A stretch of 5,417 bases of DNA from Candidatus Wildermuthbacteria bacterium RIFCSPHIGHO2_12_FULL_40_12 (GCA_001823315.1 MHUC01000012.1:2319-7735); one strand, 5' to 3'. Shown: positions 1 through 5,190, counted from the first letter of the stretch. The notes: generated by a model not told the origin, from the letters alone. Made by a program: numbers and translations.

Positions 1-102
1 GTCGCTATTTTCGGAATTTTGGCCTCTACGGCGTTATTGGCAATCAGGCGCCAAATTTTTCCCGGAAGAACCGTTCACCGCATCGTTCCCATTCAAAAAT
101 AA
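1..102 (+). CDS. Possible 3' end of an unidentified upstream gene (partial)
   Basis: Frame 1 is open from the window edge to a TAA at 100-102. It would encode 33 residues: a short hydrophobic stretch (AIFGILASTALLAI) followed by a basic tail ending HRIVPIQK. The other two forward frames are also open here, so being open is weak evidence. I recognise no family in any of the three frames. If real, it ends about 50 bp before polX and could be the preceding gene of the same operon, perhaps the end of a membrane protein. Confidence 0.2.
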   Translation, partial: VAIFGILASTALLAIRRQIFPGRTVHRIVPIQK

Positions 103-129
103 GACGATCGTGTTTGGTATCGAGAGCGC

Positions 130-135
130 GGAGGA
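130..135 (+). promoter_or_regulatory. Shine-Dalgarno-like GGAGGA upstream of polX
   Basis: This is the only strong Shine-Dalgarno-like hexamer in front of any gene in the window. It lies 8 nt before an in-frame GTG at 144 but 17 nt before the ATG at 153. It therefore favours the GTG, which adds only three residues (M-F-F) ahead of the ATG. The other genes here lack clear ribosome binding sites, so this genome may not depend on them and the match could be chance. Confidence 0.4.
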
Positions 136-152
136 CTTGCATAGTGTTTTTT

Positions 153-1928
153 ATGGAAAACAAAAAACTTGCTCGCATATTGCAAGAAATAGCCGATTAT
201 CTAAAGATGGAAGGCGCCGATTTCAAACCATACGCCTATCAAAGAGCCGCTTTGGTTTTAGATTCGTTGGAGGAAGATGTTAGAGAGATTTATCGGCAAG
301 GCGGAAAAAAAACTTTAGAAGAGATTCCTGGAGTAGGCAAGAGTATTGCCGAAAAAATAGAAGAGTTTTTGAAGACCGGCAAAATACAATACCACGAATC
401 GTTTAAAAAACGATTACCCTTAAACATCGAAGAGATTATTGCGGTGGAGGGCGTTGGTCCGAGAAAAGCCAAAGCACTCTATCAAAAATTAGGCATCCGC
501 GGTTTAAAAGACTTGGAAGAAGCGGCAAAAACGCACAAGATAGCTCCTCTCTTTGGTTTTGGGGAAAAAACAGAAAACAATATCTTAGAAAGCATTGCTT
601 TTTTGAAAAGAAGCAAGGGCAGGTTTTTGTTGGGAGAGATTTTTCCAAAAGTTGAAAAAGTTTATCAAAAACTTAGCAAATTTAAAGAAGTGGAAAAGAT
701 TTCTTTGGCCGGCTCTGTCAGGAGAATGAAAGAAACCATTGGCGATGTTGATTTTCTGGTTATTTCCAGAAAGCCCGAAAAGGTGATGGATTTTTTTGTT
801 TCTCTGCCTGGCATTATCAAGATTTGGGGCAAGGGTAAGACCAAAGCGTCCGTAAGGGTAGAGGACGGTTTTGATATGGATATCAGGGTGGTGTCGGCGA
901 AATCATACGGCGCGGCTCTGCAGTATTTTACCGGCTCCAAAGAGCACAACATCGCTGTTCGCACTATTGCTATTGGCAAGGGCTTGAAGCTTTCAGAATA
1001 CGGCCTTTTTTCCGCCAAAGACGCCCGCCTGCCGGACGGACAAGGACCCGCTTCTGGAGGGTGGGGATCAAAAATGATTGCCAGCAAAACAGAAGAAGAG
1101 ATTTATAGGATATTAGGCATGCAAACGCCGCCGCCAGAAATAAGAGAAAATGAAGGAGAAATAGAGGCGGCTCTCAAGGGGGAATTGCCAGGGCTCTTAA
1201 ATGTAAAAGATATTAAAGGAGATTTGCACTGCCATTCTGATTGGGATGGAGGGGCTAACTCCATTGAGGAGATGGCTAAAGCCGCAAAAGACCTTGGCTA
1301 TGAGTACATCGGCATTTCCGACCATACAAAATTTCTGCGGATTGAACGCGGCCTTAATGAAAAGCAATTATTAGAGCAAAGAAAAGAAATTGATAAAATC
1401 AATCGTAAATTGAAAATTGAAAATTGTAAATTTAAGCTATTGCACGGTTGCGAAGCCAATATTATGCCCGATGGATCTATAGATATTAGCGACGAGGCGT
1501 TGGCGCGGTTGGATTACGTGATTGCCGGGGTTCATTCCTCTTTGAAAATGGAAAAAGAGAAGATGACCAAAAGGATAGTAAGAGCGATGGAAAATCCTAA
1601 CGTGGATATAATCTCTCATCCTACGGGTCGTCTCATCAAAAAAAGAGATGCTTATCAGATGGATTTTGACGAAATACTACGGGTTGCCAGCAAGACAGGC
1701 ACTATTTTGGAAATTAATTCTTCTCCGACGCGACTCGACTTGAACGATCAGAATATCCGCCGCGCCAAAGAGGCCGGCGTTAAAATGATTGTTAATACCG
1801 ATTCTCATCACAAAGATCAGTTGCAATATATTGGATTCGGTGTTGCTCAAGCGCGACGCGGTTGGGCGGAAAAAGAAGACGTTGTTAATACTCAATCGGC
1901 CGAAAAACTGTTAAGATGCTTTAAATGA
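153..1928 (+). CDS. polX: DNA polymerase/3'-5' exonuclease PolX (family X polymerase with C-terminal PHP domain)
   Basis: A repair polymerase that fills short gaps, with an intrinsic metal-dependent PHP phosphoesterase/exonuclease, acting in base excision and gap repair in the cytoplasm. The protein is 591 residues from ATG 153, near the usual PolX length. The N-terminal 8-kDa-like region carries helix-hairpin-helix motifs (IPGVGKSIAEKI near residue 60, VEGVGPRKAKAL near residue 100). The palm has the catalytic pair G197-D198-V-D200 with a third acidic residue at D241 or D243, and the nucleotide-binding YFTGSKEHN around 258-266. The PHP metal ligands are all visible: H359 and H361 (DLHCHSD), D390-H391, E434, H461 (AGVHSS), H489 (ISHP), D550 and H552 (NTDSHH). 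Both activities therefore look intact. Two in-frame segments have odd composition: a 70% GC stretch at residues 290-307 and an AT-rich repeat around residues 417-428. GTG 144 is an alternative start with a better-placed ribosome binding site. Nudix follows after 10 bp. Confidence 0.97.
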   Translation: MENKKLARILQEIADYLKMEGADFKPYAYQRAALVLDSLEEDVREIYRQGGKKTLEEIPGVGKSIAEKIEEFLKTGKIQYHESFKKRLPLNIEEIIAVEGVGPRKAKALYQKLGIRGLKDLEEAAKTHKIAPLFGFGEKTENNILESIAFLKRSKGRFLLGEIFPKVEKVYQKLSKFKEVEKISLAGSVRRMKETIGDVDFLVISRKPEKVMDFFVSLPGIIKIWGKGKTKASVRVEDGFDMDIRVVSAKSYGAALQYFTGSKEHNIAVRTIAIGKGLKLSEYGLFSAKDARLPDGQGPASGGWGSKMIASKTEEEIYRILGMQTPPPEIRENEGEIEAALKGELPGLLNVKDIKGDLHCHSDWDGGANSIEEMAKAAKDLGYEYIGISDHTKFLRIERGLNEKQLLEQRKEIDKINRKLKIENCKFKLLHGCEANIMPDGSIDISDEALARLDYVIAGVHSSLKMEKEKMTKRIVRAMENPNVDIISHPTGRLIKKRDAYQMDFDEILRVASKTGTILEINSSPTRLDLNDQNIRRAKEAGVKMIVNTDSHHKDQLQYIGFGVAQARRGWAEKEDVVNTQSAEKLLRCFK

Positions 1929-1938
1929 TTAAATTGTT

Positions 1939-2457
1939 ATGGTAGAAAAATCCGCCGGAGCGGTAATTTTTAGAAAAAACGAGGGTAAACTTTATTACCT
2001 TCTTTTAAATTATGCCGCCATCGGCGATGTTAATAAGACATATTGGGGTTTTCCAAAGGGGCATGTTGAGAAAGGAGAGCGGGAAATAGACACCATTAAA
2101 AGAGAGGTGGCGGAAGAGACAGGAATAACAAGCCTTTGGTTTGCCGATGGCTTCAAGGAAACAGAAAAGTATTTCTTCAAACACGGAGATAAAACTATTT
2201 TTAAAACCGTTTATTATTTGCTCGCTGAGACCCAGACCCAAGATATCAAGCTTTCCCATGAGCACTTGGATTTTATTTGGTTGCTATACGAAGACGCGGC
2301 GGAAAAACTAAGTTTTAAAAACGCTAAAGGAATTCTTGAAAAAGCCAATAGCTATCTAATTCAAAAACCAAAAACGCAAGGCGCAAAATGGCAACGAAAA
2401 ATTCAAAAGCGAGGTTTACGCAATAGCCAAGAAAATTCCCGAGGGGAAAAGTTTTAA
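1939..2457 (+). CDS. Nudix hydrolase, bis(5'-nucleosyl)-tetraphosphatase (Ap4A hydrolase)-like
   Basis: Nudix enzymes cleave nucleoside diphosphates linked to another moiety; the start (VEKSAGAVIFRK) and the YWGFPKGHVEKGE context resemble asymmetric diadenosine-tetraphosphate hydrolases that remove alarmones such as Ap4A. The Nudix box is complete at residues 41-63: G41, E47, then R55-E-V-A-E59-E60-T-G-I, with the metal-binding glutamates present. The exact substrate cannot be read from the sequence. The gene begins 10 bp after the polX stop, so the two are probably cotranscribed, and no ribosome binding site is visible. The natural domain seems to end near residue 142 (ANSYLIQ). About 30 further basic residues overlap the start of the alkyltransferase-like gene in another frame and look like readthrough. 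Inserting one A in the A-run at 2397-2401 would end this protein earlier, at 2426, and would also open the frame of the next gene. Confidence 0.9.
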   Translation: MVEKSAGAVIFRKNEGKLYYLLLNYAAIGDVNKTYWGFPKGHVEKGEREIDTIKREVAEETGITSLWFADGFKETEKYFFKHGDKTIFKTVYYLLAETQTQDIKLSHEHLDFIWLLYEDAAEKLSFKNAKGILEKANSYLIQKPKTQGAKWQRKIQKRGLRNSQENSRGEKF

Positions 2458-2840
2458 GCTATAAGCAAGTGGCGGAGTTGGCGGGCAGGCCGAAAGCTTT
2501 TAGGACGGTAGGCAATATTTTAAACCAGAACCGTGATTATGGAATTTCTTATCATGGGGTTATAAAGTCCGGCGGCGAAATCGGCGGTTACAATTCAGAA
2601 ACAAAGAAAAAGATTGCTTTGCTTAAGAAAGAAGGCGTTCCGATCAAAAAACTGCCCAATGGCAGTTTTGTTGTTGATTTCAGATATCGATTATTTTTTA
2701 ACCTCTTTTACGATTTTCTCGAAAATTTCCGGCCGTTTTTCTATAAGTTCCGCCAGAATTTTTCTGTCCAATTCTATTTTGGCTTCTTTGAGGAGGTGTA
2801 TAAACTTGCTATAGTTCGTGCCGTATTTTTTGCACATTGA
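2388..2840 (+). pseudogene. O6-alkylguanine-DNA alkyltransferase (MGMT/ATL)-like gene, frameshifted and lacking the catalytic cysteine
   Basis: MGMT-family proteins flip out O6-alkylguanine and move the alkyl group to a cysteine in PCHR; ATL relatives bind lesions with Trp in that place. The uninterrupted part (frame of 2427-2840) reads VLSYKQVAELAGRPKAFR then TVGNILNQN, the family's winged-helix DNA-binding region with the arginine finger of (A/F)R-x-VG, then an IGGYN and KKKIALLKKEGV tail. The matching N-terminus (FKSEVYAIAKKIPEGK) is in another frame at 2402-2449. Joining ATG 2388 to this and then to the rest needs one extra A in the run at 2397-2401 and one fewer A at 2447-2450. The active site is S-Y-H-G, with Tyr at 2550-2552 instead of Cys. 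Clear homology stops near 2690; the frame then runs on antisense to rplT until a TGA at 2838. It could be a decayed MGMT, an unusual ATL, or partly sequencing error. The frameshifts alone might be error, but they would not explain the active site. Confidence 0.75.
2646..2669 (-). terminator. Intrinsic terminator of the minus-strand rpmI-rplT unit
   Basis: A perfect 9-bp stem, AAAACTGCC (2648-2656) and GGCAGTTTT (2661-2669), encloses a 4-nt loop. On the minus strand it is followed by six T residues (complement of 2646-2651) and begins about 21 nt after the rplT stop, ideal for a rho-independent terminator. In the plus direction the trailing run has only four T, so it is weaker. It lies inside the alkyltransferase-like coding sequence, within the codons for KKLPNGSF. 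Confidence 0.8.
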
Positions 2841-3038
2841 AGAGATTTTTGTTTGCCAAAGTTTTCTAAATTCTCTTTTTCTGACCTTTCGGTCGCGGTA
2901 AGAAAAAGTCCAGGCGTGATAAAGCGCGTCTTTGGCGAGACGGTATTTTGACTTTCTTCCCCAGCGGAAACCTTTAGTATGCTGCAGGATATTTTTCCTT
3001 CTTTTGTTGGCGGTTTTTCCTCTTTTTACCCTTGCCAT
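2691..3038 (-). CDS. rplT: 50S ribosomal protein L20
   Basis: L20 binds 23S rRNA early in assembly of the large subunit, and in several bacteria represses its own operon. The product is 115 residues, the normal length. The basic N-terminal extension (MARVKRGKTANKRRKNIL) is followed by the family signature KGFRWGRKSKYRLAKDAL, then HAWTFSYRDRKVRKREFR and the globular part NYSKFIHLLKEAKIELDRK. ATG 3038 gives the canonical MARVKRG start. Only a weak AGG lies upstream. It follows rpmI after 37 bp, in the conserved infC-rpmI-rplT order, and ends in a terminator about 21 nt downstream. Confidence 0.98.
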   Translation of the reverse strand: MARVKRGKTANKRRKNILQHTKGFRWGRKSKYRLAKDALYHAWTFSYRDRKVRKREFRKLWQTKISSMCKKYGTNYSKFIHLLKEAKIELDRKILAELIEKRPEIFEKIVKEVKK

Positions 3039-3075
3039 TTTATTTAAAAACCTAAAAAATTAAAAACAAATCACC

Positions 3076-3261
3076 CTAAGATTTTAAAAGTTTTCTGATT
3101 TTTTTTGCTTCTGGTTTTGACAACGCAACCCACTTTCTTCCTTGCCTGACGGCTTTCCCCGATTTTTTAGCGCGATAATGATCTTGCCCCGTGGGCCTTC
3201 TCAAAATCTTGCCTGTTTTGGTTATTTTGAATCTTTTTGTTATGGATTTTCTGGTTTTCAC
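3076..3261 (-). CDS. rpmI: 50S ribosomal protein L35
   Basis: A small, highly basic large-subunit protein of 61 residues, close to the family norm of about 65. It begins MKTRKSITKRFKITKTGKIL and contains the typical RRPTGQDHYRAKKSGK region and a basic C-terminus (KPEAKKIRKLLKS). The start codon is GTG at 3261; an upstream in-frame TAG and the lack of any ATG support it. No classical ribosome binding site is seen. The bases just before and including the start (TCTAACGGGG then TG) form one arm of a perfect 10-nt inverted repeat whose other arm lies about 110 nt upstream in the leader, so initiation may be controlled by RNA folding. Confidence 0.97.
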   Translation of the reverse strand: MKTRKSITKRFKITKTGKILRRPTGQDHYRAKKSGKAVRQGRKWVALSKPEAKKIRKLLKS

Positions 3262-3477
3262 CCCGTTAGAGATCTGTCTTATATAACGCTATGCTATTTT
3301 TGAGCAGATTCTTGTTGGTGGTTATGCTCCCATTATCGTCGATCAAAAAAAATGAAATTAAATTTTTTCTGGCTAAGGTTTCTAACGGGGCTCATGCCGC
3401 CAATATCTCTGATTTTAGCCAATATCCGTCCAATCATATTGGCGATAGTTCGTATTCTTATTGGTATCTGTTCGCGT
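3259..3477 (-). promoter_or_regulatory. Structured infC-rpmI spacer, candidate rpmI-rplT translational operator
   Basis: The 216-bp gap between the infC stop and the rpmI start is unusually long for this window. In the minus-strand RNA, CCCCGUUAGA (3390 to 3381) is the exact complement of UCUAACGGGG (3270 to 3261), which runs into the rpmI GUG. Other pairings lie upstream: CGCCAATAT (3444-3436) with ATATTGGCG (3406-3398), which competes with a second ATATTGGC copy at 3425-3418, and GGCTAA (3420-3415) with TTAGCC (3376-3371), which encloses the CCCCGTTAGA arm. Repression of rpmI by L20 through long-range pairing is established in E. coli; its presence here is inferred. A basic 34-codon ORF (3437-3333) also lies inside. 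Confidence 0.5.
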
Positions 3478-3984
3478 TTATGCCTTGGTTATGATAGCCG
3501 TAAAGCCCCTTGCTTCTCTTTTCAATTCCCTTTCTGTTTTGATCGGAATGGCGTTGTTGAGCGACTCTAAAAATTGCTGCGCTTTTTCTTTGGCGATATC
3601 GGATAACGTTTTTTCTCGTCCTCTTAACACCAATTCTACTCTTACCTTGTGCCCTTTTTTTAAAAATTTCTCAGCTAATTTGGCTTTAATTTCCATGTCG
3701 TGCTGGGAAGTTCTAAATCCCAATCTTATTCCCTTTAGGTCGCTATGGAATTTGACGGTTGTTTTTTCTTTTCTTTGCTCTCGATAAAGATATTTACCAA
3801 AGTCCACTATTTTACATACCGGCGGTTCAACCTTTTCGGTAACCTGCACTAAATCTAAATTACGCTCCCTGGCTGTGCGAAGCGCTTCTTGGATTTCGAC
3901 TACGCCCAACTGTTTTCCGACTTCATCTATTAATCTTACCTGCTGGGCTTTTATTTGATTGTTTACCGGCGGTCTTTTTGTCAA
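3478..3984 (-). CDS. infC: Translation initiation factor IF-3
   Basis: IF3 binds the 30S subunit, prevents premature joining of 50S and checks the start codon and initiator tRNA. The N-terminal domain begins PPVNNQIKAQQVRLIDEVGK and includes EPPVCKIVDFGKYLYREQRK before the linker. The C-terminal domain contains KGIRLGFRTSQHDMEIK and KKGHKVRVELVLRGREK, both typical. The length is 168 residues from TTG 3984. An in-frame ATT at 4002, six codons upstream, is an alternative because infC often uses AUU so that IF3 can repress its own translation; neither start has a ribosome binding site. The gene begins only about 30 nt after the mature 3' end of ssrA with no terminator between, and is followed by the long rpmI leader. 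Confidence 0.97.
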   Translation of the reverse strand: MTKRPPVNNQIKAQQVRLIDEVGKQLGVVEIQEALRTARERNLDLVQVTEKVEPPVCKIVDFGKYLYREQRKEKTTVKFHSDLKGIRLGFRTSQHDMEIKAKLAEKFLKKGHKVRVELVLRGREKTLSDIAKEKAQQFLESLNNAIPIKTERELKREARGFTAIITKA

Positions 3985-4015
3985 AAACGCAAATTTATTA
4001 ATTGTGTTGACGGGG

Positions 4016-4357
4016 TGGAGGCGGAGGGGTTGAACCCTCGTCCGAAAATTTTTCCAGAAATAGTTCTACAAATTTAGCTCGGTTTGTTTTGGGACAAAAA
4101 GTGTCAAGCCGAGCAAAACCTTTTTGTCCTTGGCTCAAATGGTTCGGCAATCTTTTGAGCCAAAAGATTGCCTATCTCGAAAAATATGACACCCTCGCGA
4201 CCCATCGAGAGTCAGCCGTTCGGATGCTGCCTCAAGCAAAAGCTAAGACAGGTTTTTGAAATAAGTTGGCACTTATTCGTTCCTCAAAGATTAACGAGAT
4301 TTGAGGTTGCTCGATTTGCCTTTTTCTGGCGAAATCCTCGTCAAAGCTTTCGCCCCC
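4016..4357 (-). ncRNA. ssrA: Transfer-messenger RNA (tmRNA)
   Basis: tmRNA rescues stalled ribosomes, acting as alanyl-tRNA and then as mRNA for a degradation tag. The 5' end GGGGGCG (4357-4351) pairs with CGCCUCC (4023-4017), giving a 7-bp acceptor stem with one G-U; A4016 is the discriminator and is followed by CCC, so the CCA end is not fully encoded. The T-arm is GAGGG (4039-4035) and CCCUC (4028-4024). Helix P2 includes CCAGAAA (4329-4323) and TTTCTGG (4060-4054). PK1 before the tag uses CCTCAAA/TTTGAGG (4306-4300, 4288-4282) and TCGTT/AACGA (4297-4293, 4281-4277). Later pseudoknots use GGCAATC/GATTGCC (4172-4166, 4152-4146) with GGCTCAAA/TTTGAGCC (4161-4154, 4139-4132), and GGACAAAAAG/CTTTTTGTCC (4129-4120, 4101-4092) with GCTCGG/CCGAGC (4114-4109, 4082-4077). 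At 342 nt it is standard, one-piece tmRNA. Its protein partner smpB lies just upstream. The T-loop appears to have 6 rather than 7 nt. Confidence 0.95.
4232..4270 (-). other. tmRNA tag-peptide reading frame (ANLFQKPVLAFA, UGA stop)
   Basis: Directly after PK1, the frame starting at GCC 4270 encodes ANLFQKPVLAFA and stops at UGA. The resume codon is inferred: GCC-AAC matches the usual Ala-Asn beginning, the preceding AUAAGU has the A at position -4 that is conserved in other tmRNAs, and the hydrophobic Ala-ending tail is expected of a protease degron. The end is FA rather than the common AA; tags ending in AFA are known in Mycoplasma. Confidence 0.8.
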
Positions 4358-4485
4358 ATTATTTGTTTTTCAACCCTTCGAACTCTCGATGAAGGTTGGG
4401 ATGGCCTAAGTCGAATCTTATCATCAAATCCTGCTATCTCAGGGTTGACTCTGAGCGACAAACATTTAGGATTGTTGTCGAAGAG
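4358..4485 (-). other. smpB-ssrA spacer with hairpins, no gene
   Basis: These 128 bp between the smpB stop and the tmRNA 5' end hold no credible ORF. On the minus strand a hairpin abuts the tmRNA: CAACC-TTC (4398-4391) pairs with GAA-GGGTTG (4379-4371) with one bulge. It has no T-run after it, so it is more likely a processing or leader structure than a terminator. A second possible stem is CGACAA (4480-4475) with TTGTCG farther downstream. I find no convincing ssrA promoter, so cotranscription with smpB followed by RNase processing is possible. Confidence 0.4.
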
Positions 4486-4932
4486 TCAATATTCTTTTAA
4501 TTTTCTTTCTATCTCTTTTTGGGCCTCTCGTTTTTTAATCAATTCTTTCTTGTTGGCTTGCTTTTGCCCTTTTCCCACTCCGAATTCCATCTTGATTTTT
4601 CCTTTAACAGTATACACTTTTAATGGCACTAAAGTCAAGCCCTTTTGTCGCGTTTTCCCGATGAGGTATTTGATTTCCCGTCCTTCCAGAAGCAGTTTCC
4701 TTGCCCTTTCCGGATTGTAATCGGTCGGCGCGTTTTTGGGCTGATAGGGCGGTATTTTGGAGCCAACCCAAAACACCTCGTTTTCTTTAACAACAACGTA
4801 ACTGCCAGCCAAACTTATTCCCCGGGTTTTAAGGGACTTCACTTCTTGTCCGATCAAAGCGATACCGGCTTCAAACCTTTCCAGGATATCACAATCAAAG
4901 CGGGCCTTTTTGTTTTCAGCGAGAATTGTCAT
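4486..4932 (-). CDS. smpB: SsrA-binding protein SmpB
   Basis: SmpB binds the tRNA-like domain of tmRNA and places its C-terminal tail in the mRNA channel of stalled ribosomes, mimicking an anticodon arm. From ATG 4932 the protein has 148 residues. Typical parts are NKKARFD near residue 7, FEAGIALIGQEVKSLK (20-35), the KIPPYQPKNAPTDYNPERARKLLL segment rich in conserved Pro, Tyr and Arg, KGLTLVPLKVY, and a basic C-terminal helix (KKELIKKREAQKEIERKLKEY). The frame extends to ATG 4968, adding MARSELNKLTKL, which is not typical of the family; neither start has a ribosome binding site. ATG 4968 falls in a hairpin formed by TTCGCT and AGCGAA. The gene is immediately upstream of ssrA on the same strand, consistent with joint expression. 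Confidence 0.96.
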   Translation of the reverse strand: MTILAENKKARFDCDILERFEAGIALIGQEVKSLKTRGISLAGSYVVVKENEVFWVGSKIPPYQPKNAPTDYNPERARKLLLEGREIKYLIGKTRQKGLTLVPLKVYTVKGKIKMEFGVGKGQKQANKKELIKKREAQKEIERKLKEY

Positions 4933-5021
4933 AAGTTTGGTAAGCTTATTTAGTTCGCTTCGCGCCATTCGAGCGAAACGATACTTGGCGCTGAGTTTTC
5001 CGTAAACGTAGTCATTGTTTT

Positions 5022-5051
5022 AATTTAGCACGGGGATTTCGCTTCTGGCAA
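5022..5051 (-). promoter_or_regulatory. Candidate sigma-70 promoter for smpB-ssrA
   Basis: On the minus strand TTGCCA (5051-5046, five of six matches to TTGACA) is followed after 18 nt by TAAATT (5027-5022, four of six matches to TATAAT). Transcription would start near 5015, about 80 nt before the preferred smpB start. The position in a divergent intergenic region is suitable, but in AT-rich DNA such matches arise easily. Confidence 0.3.
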
Positions 5052-5060
5052 ACTTTTAAC

Positions 5061-5088
5061 TTGATTTATTTTTTAGTCAAGCTATACT
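5061..5088 (+). promoter_or_regulatory. Candidate sigma-70 promoter for argS leader or small RNA
   Basis: TTGATT (5061-5066) and TATACT (5083-5088, five of six matches to TATAAT) are separated by 16 nt. A start near 5095 would give a leader of about 155 nt before argS, or a transcript of about 70 nt ending at the terminator at 5129-5166. A well-formed terminator with no complete gene before it supports a plus-strand start nearby. Confidence 0.4.
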
Positions 5089-5128
5089 GCAAATAGTCAA
5101 TTTTCATGAGCGTCTCCTTTTCGAATAC

Positions 5129-5166
5129 GGGGTAGATACGTTTTTATTATCTGCCCCTCTTTTTTT
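5129..5166 (+). terminator. Intrinsic terminator in the argS leader
   Basis: GGGGTAGATA (5129-5138) pairs with TATCTGCCCC (5148-5157) over 10 bp with one G-U, around a 9-nt loop. T-C and then seven T residues (5160-5166) follow. This is a strong rho-independent terminator on the plus strand only. No plus-strand gene lies upstream, so it must end a leader or small RNA before argS (84 nt on). Confidence 0.75.
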
Positions 5167-5190
5167 CCAAGCCATCATTATTCCTACGCT

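Noticed and set aside
1..102. Reading the first bases as the end of another MGMT gene because of HRIVP
   Set aside because: The upstream residues do not resemble the RAVG helix or PCHRV, so the similarity is four or five residues only.
2443..2457. Programmed frameshift at GGGGAAAAG joining Nudix to the alkyltransferase
   Set aside because: The spacing does not give a canonical slippery heptamer in the Nudix frame, and the homologous alkyltransferase N-terminus lies in a third frame, so indels explain it better.
3291..3494. Plus-strand 67-codon ORF starting MLFLSRFLLVVML
   Set aside because: It overlaps another plus-strand frame and the structured leader, has no recognisable domain or ribosome binding site, and ends inside infC antisense.
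3352..3570. Plus-strand ORF with a hydrophobic, membrane-like segment
   Set aside because: It is antisense to the rpmI leader and the end of infC, shares its phase with the complementary basic ORF, resembles no family I know, and its tail overlaps a clear infC.
4464..4489. TTGACT/TAAATG promoter for ssrA at the smpB end
   Set aside because: The spacer is only 15 nt and the -10 match is poor, so it is not listed.
4168..4720. Two plus-strand ORFs (4168-4392, 4301-4720)
   Set aside because: They are antisense to ssrA and smpB, whose RNA fold and protein motifs explain the sequence.
4950..5015. 21-residue minus-strand ORF overlapping the smpB start
   Set aside because: It is short, has no ribosome binding site or recognisable similarity, and its stop lies within the possible smpB N-terminal extension; nothing supports it beyond being open.
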